From: Hyphomicrobiaceae bacterium
Lineage (GTDB): Bacteria; Pseudomonadota; Alphaproteobacteria; Rhizobiales; Ancalomicrobiaceae
Reading direction: 5' to 3'
Length of the DNA stretch: 64,000 nucleotides
Assembly (NCBI GenBank): GCA_016793065.1
Contig: JAEULV010000003.1
Location: forward strand, 27,550 to 91,549
The notes beneath the pieces are model-generated. The model was not told the DNA's origin. It made no database searches and saw nothing but the letters and a program-made list of their open reading frames with translations. The number at the start of each line of letters is the position of its first letter. Within the stretch, counting starts at the first letter, position 1. A program made the position numbers and the translations under genes. Positions 1-10,523 of the stretch are shown piece by piece.

Positions 1-1
1 C

Positions 2-169
2 GACCGCGCCAGCGGGCAGAAGGCGGTGTTCGAACTGGCCTACATCGTCCGCGCCGTGTCGCCGGGCCGCTACATCCATCCGCCGGCGATCATCGAGGAC
101 ATGTACCGGCCGGACCGCTATGCCTCGACCGGCTATGGCGTGATGGAAGTGACCAAGGCGAAACCCTGA
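2..169 (+). CDS. C-terminal end of an alpha-2-macroglobulin family protein (partial)
   Basis: Only the last 55 residues lie in the window; the gene begins upstream. The tail reads through AYIVRAVSPGRYIHPPAIIE and ends in an M-Y-R-P-D-R-Y-x-S-T-G-Y-G block, which is the usual end of bacterial YfhM-type alpha-2-macroglobulins. These periplasmic, often lipid-anchored proteins trap proteases by a conformational change. The stop is 16 bases before the start of pbpC, and the yfhM-pbpC pairing is common in proteobacteria, which supports the call. The family is thought to defend the cell envelope together with the cell-wall repair enzyme PbpC. Confidence 0.8.
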   Translation, partial: DRASGQKAVFELAYIVRAVSPGRYIHPPAIIEDMYRPDRYASTGYGVMEVTKAKP

Positions 170-185
170 GGCGCGGGGACGGGCC

Positions 186-2300
186 GTGAGCGCATTGGCA
201 TCGCCGCGAACCGGACAGGATCGCCGCTGGCGGACGGGGCTTGCCGTCGGCGCGGTGGCGGCGGCGTTCGTGCTGTCGACGGCGATCGCCACCGGCGTGG
301 CGTTCGTCGACCGACTCGGCCCGCTCGACCTGGCGCCGACGCGGGTGCATTCGCCGATCGTCGTCGACCGGTCCGGACAGCTGTTGCGGCCGTTCACCAC
401 GGCCGACGGCCGCTGGCGCCTGCCGGTCGGGGTCGACGATGTCGATCCGCGCTTCCTGGCCCTGCTGCAAACCTACGAGGACCGGCGCTTCCATCGCCAT
501 GGCGGCGTCGACTATGTCGCCATGGCGCGGGCGAGCTGGCAGATGCTGACCAGCCGGCGGGTGATTTCCGGCGGTTCGACGCTGACGATGCAGGTGGCGC
601 GATTGCTGGAGCCGCGCGAGGAGCGCAGCCTTGCCGCCAAGGCGCGGCAGGTGGCGCGGGCCTGGCAGCTGGAAGGCCGGCTCGGCAAGGGCCGCATTCT
701 AGATCTCTATCTGACGCTGGCGCCCTATGGCGGCAATATCGAGGGCATCCGCGCCGCGTCCTTCGCCTATTTCGGCAAGGAGCCGAAGCGGCTGTCGCTG
801 GGCGAGGCGGCGCTGCTGGTGGCGCTGCCGCAATCGCCGGAAACGCGGCGGCCGGATCGTTCGCCGGCGCAGGCGCGCGCCGCGCGCGACCGGGTGATCG
901 ACCGGGCGCTTGCCGCCGGCACGGTGACGGCGCTGGAGGCGAACGACGCCAAGGCCGAGCCGGTGCCGCAGGCGCGCGCACCGTTTCCGATGCACGCGGC
1001 GCATCTGGCGGAAGCGCGGGTGGCGGCGCAGCCGAAGACGGCGATCCACCGCACCACCATCGACGCGTCATTGCAGATATCGCTGGAGGCGATGCTGCGC
1101 GACCGGGTGTCGCCGATGGGGCCGAAGCTGTCGGCCGGGGCGCTGGTCGTCGATGTCGCCAGCGGCGAGATCCGCGCATCGGTCGGGGGTGTCGACTATC
1201 TCTCGGGCGACCGGGCCGGCTCGCTCGACATGACGCGGGCGCTGCGTTCGCCCGGGTCGGCATTGAAGCCCTATGTCTATGCGATGGCGTTCGAAAGCGG
1301 GCTCGCCCATCCCGAGACCATCGTCGAGGACCGGCCGTCGCGGTTCGGGGCGTGGGCGCCGGAGAATTTCGACCTCACCTATCAGGGCACCCTGACGGCG
1401 CGGCGGGCGCTGCAGATGTCGCTGAATGTGCCGGCGGTCGACATGCTGGCCGAGGTCGGGCCGTTGCGGTTTCTCGCCCGGCTGAAGACGGCGGGGGCGG
1501 AGATCGCCATGCCCGACGCGTCGGCGCCGGGGTTGGCGGTGGTGCTCGGCGGGCTCGGCACCCGGCTCACCGATCTGGCGCGGCTGGCGACCGGGCTGGC
1601 GCGCGGCGGCGAGGTGATCGACCTCGTCGACCGGCCCGATGCGCCGCGGGCGACGCCGACGCGGATCTTCGATCCGGTGGCGGCCTGGTACATCTGGGAC
1701 ATCCTGAAATCGGCGCCGCCGCCGCCCAATGCCGCCTCGGGGCGGATCGCGTTCAAGACCGGCACGTCGTTCGGCTATCGCGACGCGTGGGCGATCGGCT
1801 ACGACCGGCGGCAGGTGATCGCGATCTGGGTCGGGCGGCCGGACGGGATGTCGGTGCCGGGGCTGGTCGGGCGACAGGTGGCGGCGCCGCTGCTGTTCGA
1901 GGCCTATGCCCGCAGCGGCCAGCCGCCCGAGCCGATCGAGCGGCCGGCGGATGTGCTGCTGGCGACGACGGCGACGCTGCCGCCGCCGTTGCGGCACCTG
2001 CGCTCGGATGTGCCGAAGACCATTGCCGCGACGACGGATGTGCCGTTGCGCATCGCCTATCCGCCGGACGGGGCGCTGATCGACCTGGGGCTGAAACTGG
2101 CGGGGGGCATGGCCGAGCCGCTGGCGCTGAAGGCCTCGGGCGGGGTGCCGCCGTTGCGCTGGCTGGTCAACGGCGTGCCGGTCGGGGCGGCGGACGTGCG
2201 CCGGCAGGCGGCGTGGCAGCCGGACGGGGCCGGATTCGCCGAGGTTTCGGTGATCGACGCGCGCGGCGCGACGGCGTCGGCCTCGGTTCGCGTCGAGTGA
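186..2300 (+). CDS. pbpC: Penicillin-binding protein 1C (bifunctional transglycosylase/transpeptidase)
   Basis: A 704-residue class A PBP that polymerises and cross-links peptidoglycan on the outer face of the inner membrane. An N-terminal membrane anchor lies near residues 18-40. The GT51 domain follows with E98-D-R-R-F-H and the GGSTLTMQ motif. The transpeptidase domain has S358-A-L-K361, an SLN motif and K524-T-G. The last ~95 residues look like the BiPBP_C domain typical of PBP1C. The start is GTG at 186, just after the macroglobulin stop, which fits an operon. Length agrees with the family (about 700-780). All catalytic motifs are present, so it should be active. Confidence 0.95.
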   Translation: MSALASPRTGQDRRWRTGLAVGAVAAAFVLSTAIATGVAFVDRLGPLDLAPTRVHSPIVVDRSGQLLRPFTTADGRWRLPVGVDDVDPRFLALLQTYEDRRFHRHGGVDYVAMARASWQMLTSRRVISGGSTLTMQVARLLEPREERSLAAKARQVARAWQLEGRLGKGRILDLYLTLAPYGGNIEGIRAASFAYFGKEPKRLSLGEAALLVALPQSPETRRPDRSPAQARAARDRVIDRALAAGTVTALEANDAKAEPVPQARAPFPMHAAHLAEARVAAQPKTAIHRTTIDASLQISLEAMLRDRVSPMGPKLSAGALVVDVASGEIRASVGGVDYLSGDRAGSLDMTRALRSPGSALKPYVYAMAFESGLAHPETIVEDRPSRFGAWAPENFDLTYQGTLTARRALQMSLNVPAVDMLAEVGPLRFLARLKTAGAEIAMPDASAPGLAVVLGGLGTRLTDLARLATGLARGGEVIDLVDRPDAPRATPTRIFDPVAAWYIWDILKSAPPPPNAASGRIAFKTGTSFGYRDAWAIGYDRRQVIAIWVGRPDGMSVPGLVGRQVAAPLLFEAYARSGQPPEPIERPADVLLATTATLPPPLRHLRSDVPKTIAATTDVPLRIAYPPDGALIDLGLKLAGGMAEPLALKASGGVPPLRWLVNGVPVGAADVRRQAAWQPDGAGFAEVSVIDARGATASASVRVE

Positions 2301-2447
2301 CGGGACCCGCGCGGTCGCGGCGCGGCTGTCAGCAAGTCTTCATCTAACCCCTTTCCCTTAAGCCATTCATTTGTCACGATGCCACAACCGGGCAGGACGG
2401 CTGACACAGCCGGTCCGCTCGCCCGAGGCAGAAGGCGGCAAACGACT

Positions 2448-2798
2448 ATGGGGCGTCTCACCACGCATGTGCTCGACACCGCGACCGGCCGGCCGGCAGC
2501 CGGGGTCCGCATCGATCTCGAAAGCATCGACCAGGGCGGAAAACCGCTGAAATCCGTGGTCACCAACGCCGATGGCCGGGTCGACGGGGCGATCCTCGAG
2601 GGCGCCGCGATGGTGCCGGGGACCTATCAGCTGGTGTTCCACGCCGGCGACTATCTGCGCGCCGGCGGGGTCGAGCTGCCGCGGCCGGCGTTCCTCGATG
2701 TGATTCCGATCCGATTCGGCATCGCCGACCCGCAGGCGCACTATCACGTGCCGCTGCTGATCTCGCCCTACGGCTATTCCACCTATCGGGGCAGCTGA
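2448..2798 (+). CDS. uraH: 5-hydroxyisourate hydrolase (transthyretin-like)
   Basis: A 116-residue enzyme that hydrolyses 5-hydroxyisourate, the product of urate oxidase, to OHCU. It starts with the family signature [13 protein letters not shown] and ends with the diagnostic C-terminal Y-R-G-S. I chose ATG 2448 because it puts the signature at residue 4 and follows a purine-rich stretch; an in-frame ATG at 2379 would add 23 residues unlike the family. It opens the purine-catabolism block, followed 48 bases later by xdhA. Its partners puuD and uraD lie about 10 kb downstream on the same strand. Confidence 0.95.
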   Translation: MGRLTTHVLDTATGRPAAGVRIDLESIDQGGKPLKSVVTNADGRVDGAILEGAAMVPGTYQLVFHAGDYLRAGGVELPRPAFLDVIPIRFGIADPQAHYHVPLLISPYGYSTYRGS

Positions 2799-2846
2799 TG
2801 GCTGATCGACCCGATCCCGCCGACAGCCGGCATTCTGGAGGTTCGC

Positions 2847-4334
2847 ATGCGTGACACGATCCGGTTCCTGCGGGCTGGCAAGGTGGTCGAGATCGCCGAT
2901 TTCGCGCCGATGACGACCCTGCTCGATTACCTGCGGCTGTCTGAACGCGCCAGCGGCACCAAGGAAGGCTGCGGCGAGGGCGATTGCGGCGCCTGCACCG
3001 TCGCCCTGGGGCGGGTGCGCGACGGGGTGCTGACCTATGAGCCGGTCAATGCCTGCATCCTGCTGCTCGGGCAGGTGGACGGCGCCGACGTCGTGACGGT
3101 GGAGGATCTGGCCGACGGCACGGCGCTGCACCCGGTGCAGCAGGCGATGGTCGATACCCACGCCTCGCAATGCGGCTTCTGCACGCCGGGCTTCGTCATG
3201 AGCCTGTTCACGCTGCACCATGCCGGCTTCGCGCCGGGGCGGGCGGACGTGACCGAGTGGATTGCCGGCAATCTCTGCCGCTGCACCGGCTACCGGCCGA
3301 TCATCGACGCGGCGCTGGCGAGCTGCACCGGCACCGCGTCCGACCGCTTCGCCCGCGAGGAGGAGAACACCCGTGCGCTGCTCGACTTCATCAGCGACGA
3401 GCGCGACGTGTTCCTCGGCGACGACGACAGCTTCTTCGCGGCGCCGGCCTCGATCGACGCGCTGGCGGCGCTTTATGCGAGGCATCCGGATGCGACGCTG
3501 GTGGGGGGCGCCACCGACGTCGGCTTGTGGATCAACAAACAATTGCGGACGCTGCCGAAGATCATCTGGCTCGGGCGGGTGACCGGCCTCGACCGGGTGG
3601 AGGTCGGAGAATCCGGCGTGCTGATCGGCGCGGCGGCGACATTCGCCACGGCGGAAGCGGTGATGGCACGGCTCGACCCGGATGTGGGCGAGGTGTGGCG
3701 GCGGATCGGCTCGAAGCAGGTGCGCAGTTCCGGCACGGTCGGCGGCAATATCGCCAACGGCTCGCCGATCGGCGATACGCCGCCTTTGCTGATCGCGCTC
3801 GGGGCGACGCTGGAATTGCGCAAGGGCGACGACGCGCGGGTGATGCCGCTGGAGGATTATTTCCTCGGCTACGGCAAGCAGGATCGCGGCAAGGGCGAAT
3901 TCGTCTCCGGCGTGTTCGTGCCGTGGCTGGAGGATGCGCACGCGTTTCGCGCCTACAAGATCTCCAAGCGGTTCGATCAGGACATCTCGTCGGTGCTGGC
4001 GGCTTTCCGCCTGACGCTGGAGGGATCGGTGATCGTCGAGGCGCGCGTCGCGTTCGGCGGCATGGCGGCAACGCCGAAGCGGGCGACGGCGACGGAAGCG
4101 GCGCTGGTCGGGGCCGATCTCGGCCGGGCGGTCACCTGGGCGCCGGCGCTGGCGGCGCTGGCGCAGGATTTCCAGCCGATCAGCGACATGCGGGCCTCCG
4201 CCGCCTACCGGCAGGAGACAGCCAAGGCCTTGCTCGGCAAGGCCCTGGCGGAAGTCGCCGGCTCGCCGACCACCCGCACCCGGGTGCGGGGCATTCGCGA
4301 AGGCCAGGGAGGCGGATATGGACGGGTTGCCTGA
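2847..4334 (+). CDS. xdhA: Xanthine dehydrogenase small subunit (2Fe-2S and FAD)
   Basis: A 495-residue subunit carrying the electron-transfer centres of xanthine dehydrogenase, which oxidises hypoxanthine to xanthine to urate. The N-terminal plant-type ferredoxin domain has C42-G-E-G-D-C47-G-A-C50; the second [2Fe-2S] domain has C-G-F-C and C-R-C-T-G-Y. The FAD domain follows with G-G-A-T-D-V and [12 protein letters not shown], then a CO dehydrogenase flavoprotein C-terminal domain. A good Shine-Dalgarno (GGAGG) lies just before ATG 2847. It overlaps xdhB by 17 bases, which suggests translational coupling. Confidence 0.97.
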   Translation: MRDTIRFLRAGKVVEIADFAPMTTLLDYLRLSERASGTKEGCGEGDCGACTVALGRVRDGVLTYEPVNACILLLGQVDGADVVTVEDLADGTALHPVQQAMVDTHASQCGFCTPGFVMSLFTLHHAGFAPGRADVTEWIAGNLCRCTGYRPIIDAALASCTGTASDRFAREEENTRALLDFISDERDVFLGDDDSFFAAPASIDALAALYARHPDATLVGGATDVGLWINKQLRTLPKIIWLGRVTGLDRVEVGESGVLIGAAATFATAEAVMARLDPDVGEVWRRIGSKQVRSSGTVGGNIANGSPIGDTPPLLIALGATLELRKGDDARVMPLEDYFLGYGKQDRGKGEFVSGVFVPWLEDAHAFRAYKISKRFDQDISSVLAAFRLTLEGSVIVEARVAFGGMAATPKRATATEAALVGADLGRAVTWAPALAALAQDFQPISDMRASAAYRQETAKALLGKALAEVAGSPTTRTRVRGIREGQGGGYGRVA

Positions 4335-6798
4335 GACCGCGCCGGTGGAACCGGAGAAGACCGGGGCCGGCACCGTTGCCGCCGATCCGACCGTCGCCGA
4401 TGCGGTCGTCGCCGACGTCGCGGAGCTTGTCGGGGCAAGCGATCCGGCGGCGGCGCCCGACGTCGCGGCCGAGCTTGCCGCCGTTGCCAAGGCCTCGCCG
4501 GCGGCGGCGGAACTGCGGATCGTCGGCAAGGCGCGGCCGCATGAGAGCGCCGAGAAGCATGTCCAGGGCAGCGCGACCTATATCGACGACATTGCCGAGC
4601 CGCATGGAACGCTGCATATCGCGCCGGGCGGCAGCCCGGCGGCTTTGGGGCGAATCCTCGCGGTCGATCTCAGCGCGGTCGAGGCGGCGCCGGGCGTGGT
4701 GGCGGTTCTGACCCATGCCGACGTGCCGGGCCGCAACGATTGCTCGGCCTCGCCGCTCGGACCCGAGCCGGTATTCGCCGAGGATCGGGTCGAGTTCCAC
4801 GACCAGGTGGTGTTCGCCGTGGTGGCGACGACGCGCGACGCGGCACGGCGTGCGGCGCGGCTGGCGCGGATCGAGATCGAGGCGGAGCGGCCGTTTGTCG
4901 ATGTCGACGAGGCGCTGCTGGCCGATCAGGACCTGATGCCGGCCTATGAATTCCGTCGCGGCCATCCGGAAATGACCATTGCCGGCGCGGCGCGGATGGT
5001 CGAGGGCACGTTCCGGCTCGGCGGACAGGAGCATTTCTATCTCGAACCGCAGATCGCGCTGGCGAGCCCGCGCGAGGGCGGCGAGATGCACGTGTTCTCG
5101 TCCACGCAGGGGCCGAGCGAGGTGCAGCACATCGTCGCGCGGGTGCTGGGCGTGCCGGACGCGGCGGTGGTCGCGGAGGTGCGGCGCATGGGCGGCGGCT
5201 TCGGCGGCAAGGAGAGCCAGGCGTCGCAATGGGCGGCGATCGCGGCGGTGGCGGCGGTGAAGACCGGGCGGCCGTGCAAGGTCCGGCTCGATCGCGACGC
5301 CGACTTCACCATGACCGGCAAGCGCCACGATTTCCGCTTCGGCTACAAGGTCGGCTTTTCCGAGGATGGCGTCATCGACGCCGTCGACACCGAACTCGCC
5401 GGGCGCTGCGGCTTCTCGCCGGACCTGTCGCTGCCGGTCAACGACCGGGCGATGTTCCACACCGACAATGCCTATTACTATCCGCATGCGCGCATCCATT
5501 CGCGTCGGCTGAAGACCAACACTGTCTCCAACACGGCGTTTCGCGGGTTCGGCGGGCCGCAGGGCATGGTGCTGGCCGAGCGGATGCTCGATGCCGTTGC
5601 CTATTCGCTCGGACTCGATCCGTTCGACGTGCGGATGCGCAATCTCTATGGCGAGGGGCGCGACATCACCCCCTATGGCATGAAGGTCGACGACGACAGC
5701 CTGCCGAAGCTGATGACGCAGCTGGCGAAAACCGCCGACTATGCCGGCCGGCGCGCGGCGATCTCCGAGTTCAACGCCTCCAGCCGGATCCTGAAGAAGG
5801 GGCTGGCGCTGACGCCGGTCAAGTTCGGCATCTCGTTCACGCTCACCCACATGAACCAGGCCGGCGCGCTGGTGCATGTCTATTCGGATGGCTCGATCAC
5901 GGTGAACCATGGCGGCACCGAGATGGGGCAGGGGCTCTACGTCAAGGTGGCGCAGGTCGTCGCCGAGGAGTTCGGCGTCGACTTCGAGCGGGTGCGGGTG
6001 ACGTCGACGGTGACGGACAAGGTGCCGAACACGGCGCCGACGGCGGCATCGTCGGGCACCGACCTCAACGGCGCGGCGGCGCGGGTGGCGGCGCGGGCGA
6101 TCAAGAACCGGATCGCCGCCTATCTGGCGAAGAGCCAGGGCATCGACCCGGCGACAGTGACGTTCCACGACAACCGGGTCACGGCGGGCGCCAAGTCGCT
6201 GCCGTTTGCCGAGGTGGCGCGCACCGCCTACATGAACCGGATCAGCCTGTCGTCGACGGGACACTACCGCACGCCGCGGATCAGCTGGGACCGGCCGAAG
6301 GTGCGCGGCCGGCCGTTCTTCTACTTCTCCTGCGGCGCGGCGTGCTCGGAAGTGACCATCGACACGATGACCGGCGAGATGGTGGTCGACCGCGTCGACA
6401 TCCTCCACGACGTCGGCAACTCGATCAATCCGGCGATCGACATCGGCCAGATCGAGGGCGGCTTCGTCCAGGGCATGGGCTGGCTGACAACCGAGGAACT
6501 GGTGTTCGATGCCGACGGCCGGCTGCGGACGCACGCGCCGTCGACCTACAAGATCCCGACCGCGTCGGATGTGCCGGCGGATTTCAACGTCGCGCTGTTC
6601 GATGGCGGCGGCAATCGGGAAGAAACCATCTACCGGTCGAAGGCGGTGGGCGAGCCGCCGCTGATGCTGGCGATCTCGGTCTGGTGCGCCATCGCCAATG
6701 CCATCGCGACGATCCGGCCGGGGCGGGTGCCGGATCTCGACGCGCCGGCGACGCCGGAGGCGATCATGCGGGCGGTCAAGGCGCAGCGGCAGGGGTGA
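4318..6798 (+). CDS. xdhB: Xanthine dehydrogenase molybdopterin-binding subunit
   Basis: An 826-residue catalytic subunit that binds the molybdenum cofactor and substrate. The fold starts near residue 62 (G-K-A-R-P-H-E-S-A). It has GGGFGGKE starting at G292, [10 protein letters not shown], and the catalytic glutamate E779 in K-A-V-G-E-P-P-L-M. The first ~60 residues are an Ala/Val/Asp/Glu/Pro-rich low-complexity extension that usual XdhB proteins lack; the chosen ATG at 4318 follows a GGAGGC-type ribosome site inside xdhA. A later start is possible but I see no better one. It works with XdhA, and XdhC follows 4 bases after the stop. Confidence 0.97.
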   Translation: MDGLPETAPVEPEKTGAGTVAADPTVADAVVADVAELVGASDPAAAPDVAAELAAVAKASPAAAELRIVGKARPHESAEKHVQGSATYIDDIAEPHGTLHIAPGGSPAALGRILAVDLSAVEAAPGVVAVLTHADVPGRNDCSASPLGPEPVFAEDRVEFHDQVVFAVVATTRDAARRAARLARIEIEAERPFVDVDEALLADQDLMPAYEFRRGHPEMTIAGAARMVEGTFRLGGQEHFYLEPQIALASPREGGEMHVFSSTQGPSEVQHIVARVLGVPDAAVVAEVRRMGGGFGGKESQASQWAAIAAVAAVKTGRPCKVRLDRDADFTMTGKRHDFRFGYKVGFSEDGVIDAVDTELAGRCGFSPDLSLPVNDRAMFHTDNAYYYPHARIHSRRLKTNTVSNTAFRGFGGPQGMVLAERMLDAVAYSLGLDPFDVRMRNLYGEGRDITPYGMKVDDDSLPKLMTQLAKTADYAGRRAAISEFNASSRILKKGLALTPVKFGISFTLTHMNQAGALVHVYSDGSITVNHGGTEMGQGLYVKVAQVVAEEFGVDFERVRVTSTVTDKVPNTAPTAASSGTDLNGAAARVAARAIKNRIAAYLAKSQGIDPATVTFHDNRVTAGAKSLPFAEVARTAYMNRISLSSTGHYRTPRISWDRPKVRGRPFFYFSCGAACSEVTIDTMTGEMVVDRVDILHDVGNSINPAIDIGQIEGGFVQGMGWLTTEELVFDADGRLRTHAPSTYKIPTASDVPADFNVALFDGGGNREETIYRSKAVGEPPLMLAISVWCAIANAIATIRPGRVPDLDAPATPEAIMRAVKAQRQG

Positions 6799-6802
6799 GG
6801 CG

Positions 6803-7819
6803 ATGAAGCCGGTCTTCGCGACCCTGCGCGACATGGTCGCGGACCACGGCCGCGCCGGGATGGTCACGGTGGTGACGGCGCGCGGGTCGACACCGCGCGA
6901 GGTCGGGGCGCGGATTCTGGTGCGGCCGGACGGCGGGTTCAGCGGCACGATCGGCGGCGGCACGCTGGAATGGCAGGCGCTGGCGCGGGCGCAGGCGATG
7001 CTGCGCGCCGCCGACCTTCCCGAATACGAGGTGCGGGCGTGGTCGCTCGGGCCGGATCTCGGCCAGTGCTGCGGCGGGCGGGTCGACCTCGGTTTCGAGC
7101 TGTTCGTCCGCGCCGATCTTGCCGAACTCGATCGGCTGGCCGTGGTCGAGGCGCGGGGCAACTGGCGCTGTCGCGGCCGGGTCGGCGCCGACGGGCGACT
7201 GCGGCGCGAGGCGCTCCGGGAGGACCAAGCCTCGCCGCTCGACGCGATGCCGGGCGTCGGCCTGCACCTCGCGAGTGACCGTGTCGTCGACGAGCGCTTC
7301 GCCGATGGACGGCGGACGGTGGTGCTTTATGGCGCCGGGCATGTCGGGCGGGCGCTGGTGCTGGCTTTCGCGCCATTGCCCTTCAGGTTGCTGTGGATTG
7401 ACCCACGGCCTGATGCATTTCCGGGCATGACGCCCGCGAATGCACAGGCTAGGATTTCGGCATGTCCAGCGGAGGATCTGGCGAACGCGCCCGACGGGGC
7501 GTTCGTGCTCATCATGACCCATTCCCATGCGCTTGATCTCGACATAGCCCACGCGGCGCTGACCGCCGGGCGCTTTCCATTCGTCGGGGTGATCGGCAGC
7601 GACAGCAAGCGGGCCCGCTTCGTCAAGCGGCTGAGGGAAATGGGACATTCGCTCGACGAGGCCCAGCGGCTCGTCTGTCCGATCGGCATTGCCGGGCTGT
7701 CGTCGAAGCTGCCGGCGGTGATCGCGGCCTCGGTCGTCGCCGACTGCCTGGGACGGGATCAGGTGTTGCGGGCGGCGGCGGATACCGGCACAATCCGGGC
7801 GATGGCGGAGCGCGGTTGA
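6803..7819 (+). CDS. xdhC: Xanthine dehydrogenase accessory protein XdhC
   Basis: A 338-residue chaperone that binds sulfurated molybdenum cofactor and delivers it to XdhB. The N-terminal half has the XdhC/CoxI signature around T-A-R-G-S-T-P-R-E-V-G-A and G-T-I-G-G-G; Q-C-C-G-G-R follows. The C-terminal half is a Rossmann domain beginning Y-G-A-G-H-V-G-R-A-L, with T-H-S-H-A-L-D and I-G-S-D-S-K-R-A-R-F. ATG 6803 is chosen because upstream in-frame sequence overlaps xdhB and is arginine-rich noise. Its stop overlaps the start of the transporter ATPase gene (TGATG), so import and oxidation genes appear co-translated. Confidence 0.95.
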   Translation: MKPVFATLRDMVADHGRAGMVTVVTARGSTPREVGARILVRPDGGFSGTIGGGTLEWQALARAQAMLRAADLPEYEVRAWSLGPDLGQCCGGRVDLGFELFVRADLAELDRLAVVEARGNWRCRGRVGADGRLRREALREDQASPLDAMPGVGLHLASDRVVDERFADGRRTVVLYGAGHVGRALVLAFAPLPFRLLWIDPRPDAFPGMTPANAQARISACPAEDLANAPDGAFVLIMTHSHALDLDIAHAALTAGRFPFVGVIGSDSKRARFVKRLREMGHSLDEAQRLVCPIGIAGLSSKLPAVIAASVVADCLGRDQVLRAAADTGTIRAMAERG

Positions 7820-9432
7820 TGGCGGTGGCGGGGGCGGAAATCGACATGGCCGGGGCAGGGACGCTGGATCGTTCGGTCGCCTCCAATGCCGCGACGGCGC
7901 TGATCGCGGCGCTCGGCATTTCCAAGCGCTTCGGCTCGACCCAGGCCAACGACAAGGTCGACCTGATCATCCAGCCAGGCGAGATCCATGCCCTGCTCGG
8001 CGAAAACGGCGCCGGCAAGTCGACGCTGGTGAAGATCCTCTACGGCGCGCTGCAGGCCGATTCCGGCGCGCTGGTCTGGGAAGGCACGCCCGTCGCCATC
8101 GCCAATCCGGCCGCCGCGCGGGCGCTCGGCATCGGCATGGTGTTTCAGCATTTCTCGCTGTTCGAGGCGCTGACGGTGGCCGAGAACATCGCGCTCGCCA
8201 TGCCGGGCAAGCTCGACCTCGCCGGCCTGTCGAAGACCATCGCCGAGGTGTCGCAGGTCTACGGCCTGCCGCTGGTGCCGACGGCGCGGGTGGCCGACCT
8301 GTCGGTGGGCGAGCGCCAGCGCATCGAGATCGTCCGCGCCCTGTTGCAGGAGCCGAAGCTGTTGATCATGGACGAGCCGACCTCGGTGCTGACGCCGCAG
8401 GAAGCCGATCAGCTTTTCCTGACGCTGGAGCGGCTGAAGAGCGAGGGCAAGTCGATCCTCTACATCTCGCATCGGCTCGACGAGGTGAAGCGGCTGTGCG
8501 ACGCGGCGACGATCATGCGGCACGGCAAGGTGGTCGGCCATGTCGATCCGCGCGCCGAGACGGCGGCGAGCCTCGCCCGGTTGATGGTCGGCGCCGACAT
8601 TCATGTGGTCAAGGGCCGCGCGGCGCGGGATGCCGGCGCGGTCCGCTTCGCGCTGAGGCAACTGACATTGCCGAAGAACGGGCCGTTCTCGGTGGCGCTC
8701 GATCACATCGATCTTGAGGTTCGCGCCGGCGAGGTGGTGTGCATCGCCGGGGTGGCCGGCAATGGCCAGACCGAGCTGTTCGACGCGATCTCCGGCGAGC
8801 GCGTCGCGGCCTCGGCCGGCGCGGTGCTGATCGACGCCCAGCCTGTCGGCCGGCACGGGCCGAACGACCGGCGCCGGCGCGGCGCGGCGTTCGTCGCCGA
8901 GGAGCGGCTCGGCCATGGGGCGGTGCCGGTCAGGGTGCTGTCGGACAACGTGCTTCTGACCCGCCACGCCAGCGACGCCGGGTTGACCGGCGGCGGTTGG
9001 CTGTCGTTCCTGCGCAAGGGCGCGGCCAATGCGGTGGTCGACCGGGTGACGCAGGCCTATGACGTGCGCAAGGGCAAGCGCGATCCGGAAGCCCGGTCGC
9101 TGTCGGGCGGCAACCTGCAGAAATTCGTCGTCGGCCGCGAAATCGACCGCGCGCCGGGGGTGCTGGTGGTCAACCAGCCGACCTGGGGCGTCGACGCGGG
9201 CGCGGCGGCGCTGATCCGTCAGGCGCTCGTCGATCTCGCCGCCACCGGCTCGGCGGTGCTGGTGATCAGCCAGGATCTCGACGAAATCTTCGAAATCGCC
9301 GACCGCATTGCCGTCATCCACCACGGCGCGCTGTCGCCGGCCTATCCGGCGGCGACGATGACGCTGGAAAAGGTCGGCCTGCTGATGGGCGGCGCCCATC
9401 CGGAAAAGCTCGACACGGAAGGGCAGGGGTGA
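7819..9432 (+). CDS. BMP-type ABC transporter, double ATP-binding subunit (probable purine/nucleoside import)
   Basis: A 537-residue ATPase with two nucleotide-binding domains. The first has Walker A G-E-N-G-A-G-K-S-T, signature L-S-V-G-E-R-Q-R and Walker B L-L-I-M-D-E-P-T. The second has a degenerate Walker A (G-V-A-G-N-G-Q-T-E) and L-S-G-G-N-L-Q-K, as in the YufO/NupA and RbsA-like families. ATG 7819 overlaps the xdhC stop; a TTG one codon earlier is in frame. It would power import through the two permeases encoded next. Position inside the xdh-puu block points to a purine base, nucleoside or urate as cargo; that is inference from context. Confidence 0.93.
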   Translation: MAVAGAEIDMAGAGTLDRSVASNAATALIAALGISKRFGSTQANDKVDLIIQPGEIHALLGENGAGKSTLVKILYGALQADSGALVWEGTPVAIANPAAARALGIGMVFQHFSLFEALTVAENIALAMPGKLDLAGLSKTIAEVSQVYGLPLVPTARVADLSVGERQRIEIVRALLQEPKLLIMDEPTSVLTPQEADQLFLTLERLKSEGKSILYISHRLDEVKRLCDAATIMRHGKVVGHVDPRAETAASLARLMVGADIHVVKGRAARDAGAVRFALRQLTLPKNGPFSVALDHIDLEVRAGEVVCIAGVAGNGQTELFDAISGERVAASAGAVLIDAQPVGRHGPNDRRRRGAAFVAEERLGHGAVPVRVLSDNVLLTRHASDAGLTGGGWLSFLRKGAANAVVDRVTQAYDVRKGKRDPEARSLSGGNLQKFVVGREIDRAPGVLVVNQPTWGVDAGAAALIRQALVDLAATGSAVLVISQDLDEIFEIADRIAVIHHGALSPAYPAATMTLEKVGLLMGGAHPEKLDTEGQG

Positions 9433-10523
9433 TGCGTCTCGTCCTGGAAAAGCGGCAGGAAGCGTCCGACTTGATGGCCTATGCCTCGCCGCTCATCGCG
9501 GTGGCGATCACCTTCGCGTTTTCGGCCATCGTGTTCGCGGCGATGGGCAAGCCGGTCGGTGCCAGCCTGTTCACCTATTTCATCGAGCCGCTGACCGACC
9601 TCAATTCCCTGCAGGAACTGGCGGTGAAGGCGACGCCGCTGGTGCTGATCGCGGTCGGGCTGTCGCTTTGCTACATCTCCAACAACTGGAACATCGGCGC
9701 CGAGGGCCAGTATGTGATGGGCGCGGTGTTCGGCTCCGGCGTGGCGCTGGCGGCACAAGGCACCATGAGCGGCCCGCACGTTCTTGCCGCCATGTTGGCC
9801 GCCGGCATTCTCGGCGGCATGCTGTGGGGGGCGCTGCCGGCGCTGCTCAAGGTGCGCTTCGGCGCCAGCGAGATCCTGACCAGCCTGATGCTGGTCTATG
9901 TCGCCGAGAAGGTGCTTGACTATCTGGTGCGCGGACCGTGGCGCGATCCCAAGGGCTACAATTTCCCCCAGTCTGTTGCCTTCGACACCACCGTGCCGGT
10001 CCTGTTCGAATCCGGTCGGCTGCACCTGGGCTCGGTCATCGCGCTCGGCGTCGTCATCGCCGCCTTCGTGCTGGTCGGGCGCACCCTCAAGGGCTTCGAG
10101 CTGCAGGTGGTGGGCCAGGCGCCGCGCGCCGCGCGCTTCGCCGGCTTCTCGCCGGCCCGGGCCACGCTCTTCGTCTTCGCCGTGTCGGGCGGGCTCGCCG
10201 GGCTTGCCGGCATCATCGAGGTCGCCGGGCCGATCGGCCAGCTGCAGCCGTCGATCTCGCCCGGCTACGGCTTTACGGCGATCATCGTGGCGTTTCTCGG
10301 CCGGCTCAACCCGATCGGCTGCCTGATCGCCGGCCTGCTGCTGGCGCTCACCTATATCGGCGGCGAAAATGCGCAGATAGTGCTGAAACTGCCGCTCGAT
10401 CTCACCAAGGTGATCCAGGGCTTTCTGCTGTTCGCGGTGCTCGCCTGCGACAGCCTCATTCTCTACCGTCCGCGCCTGATCGCCGGCGGCTCGCACGGGG
10501 GCACGGCGCATGGGGCTCATTGA
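9432..10523 (+). CDS. BMP-type ABC transporter permease 1
   Basis: A 363-residue inner-membrane protein with about ten hydrophobic segments. It belongs to the BPD_transp_2 family, of the YufP/NupB kind; N-N-W-N-I-G-A-E-G-Q and G-A-L-P-A-L-L-K-V-R-F-G-A are typical. ATG 9432 overlaps the ATPase stop as TGATG; a GTG one codon earlier is also in frame. It forms the channel with the second permease, whose start lies 14 bases inside this gene. Nothing unusual is seen. Confidence 0.93.
   Translation: MRLVLEKRQEASDLMAYASPLIAVAITFAFSAIVFAAMGKPVGASLFTYFIEPLTDLNSLQELAVKATPLVLIAVGLSLCYISNNWNIGAEGQYVMGAVFGSGVALAAQGTMSGPHVLAAMLAAGILGGMLWGALPALLKVRFGASEILTSLMLVYVAEKVLDYLVRGPWRDPKGYNFPQSVAFDTTVPVLFESGRLHLGSVIALGVVIAAFVLVGRTLKGFELQVVGQAPRAARFAGFSPARATLFVFAVSGGLAGLAGIIEVAGPIGQLQPSISPGYGFTAIIVAFLGRLNPIGCLIAGLLLALTYIGGENAQIVLKLPLDLTKVIQGFLLFAVLACDSLILYRPRLIAGGSHGGTAHGAH

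Noticed and set aside
4180..7161. A 993-codon open frame on the minus strand
   Set aside because: Antisense to xdhB and xdhC, low-complexity Arg-rich translation, no domain recognised.
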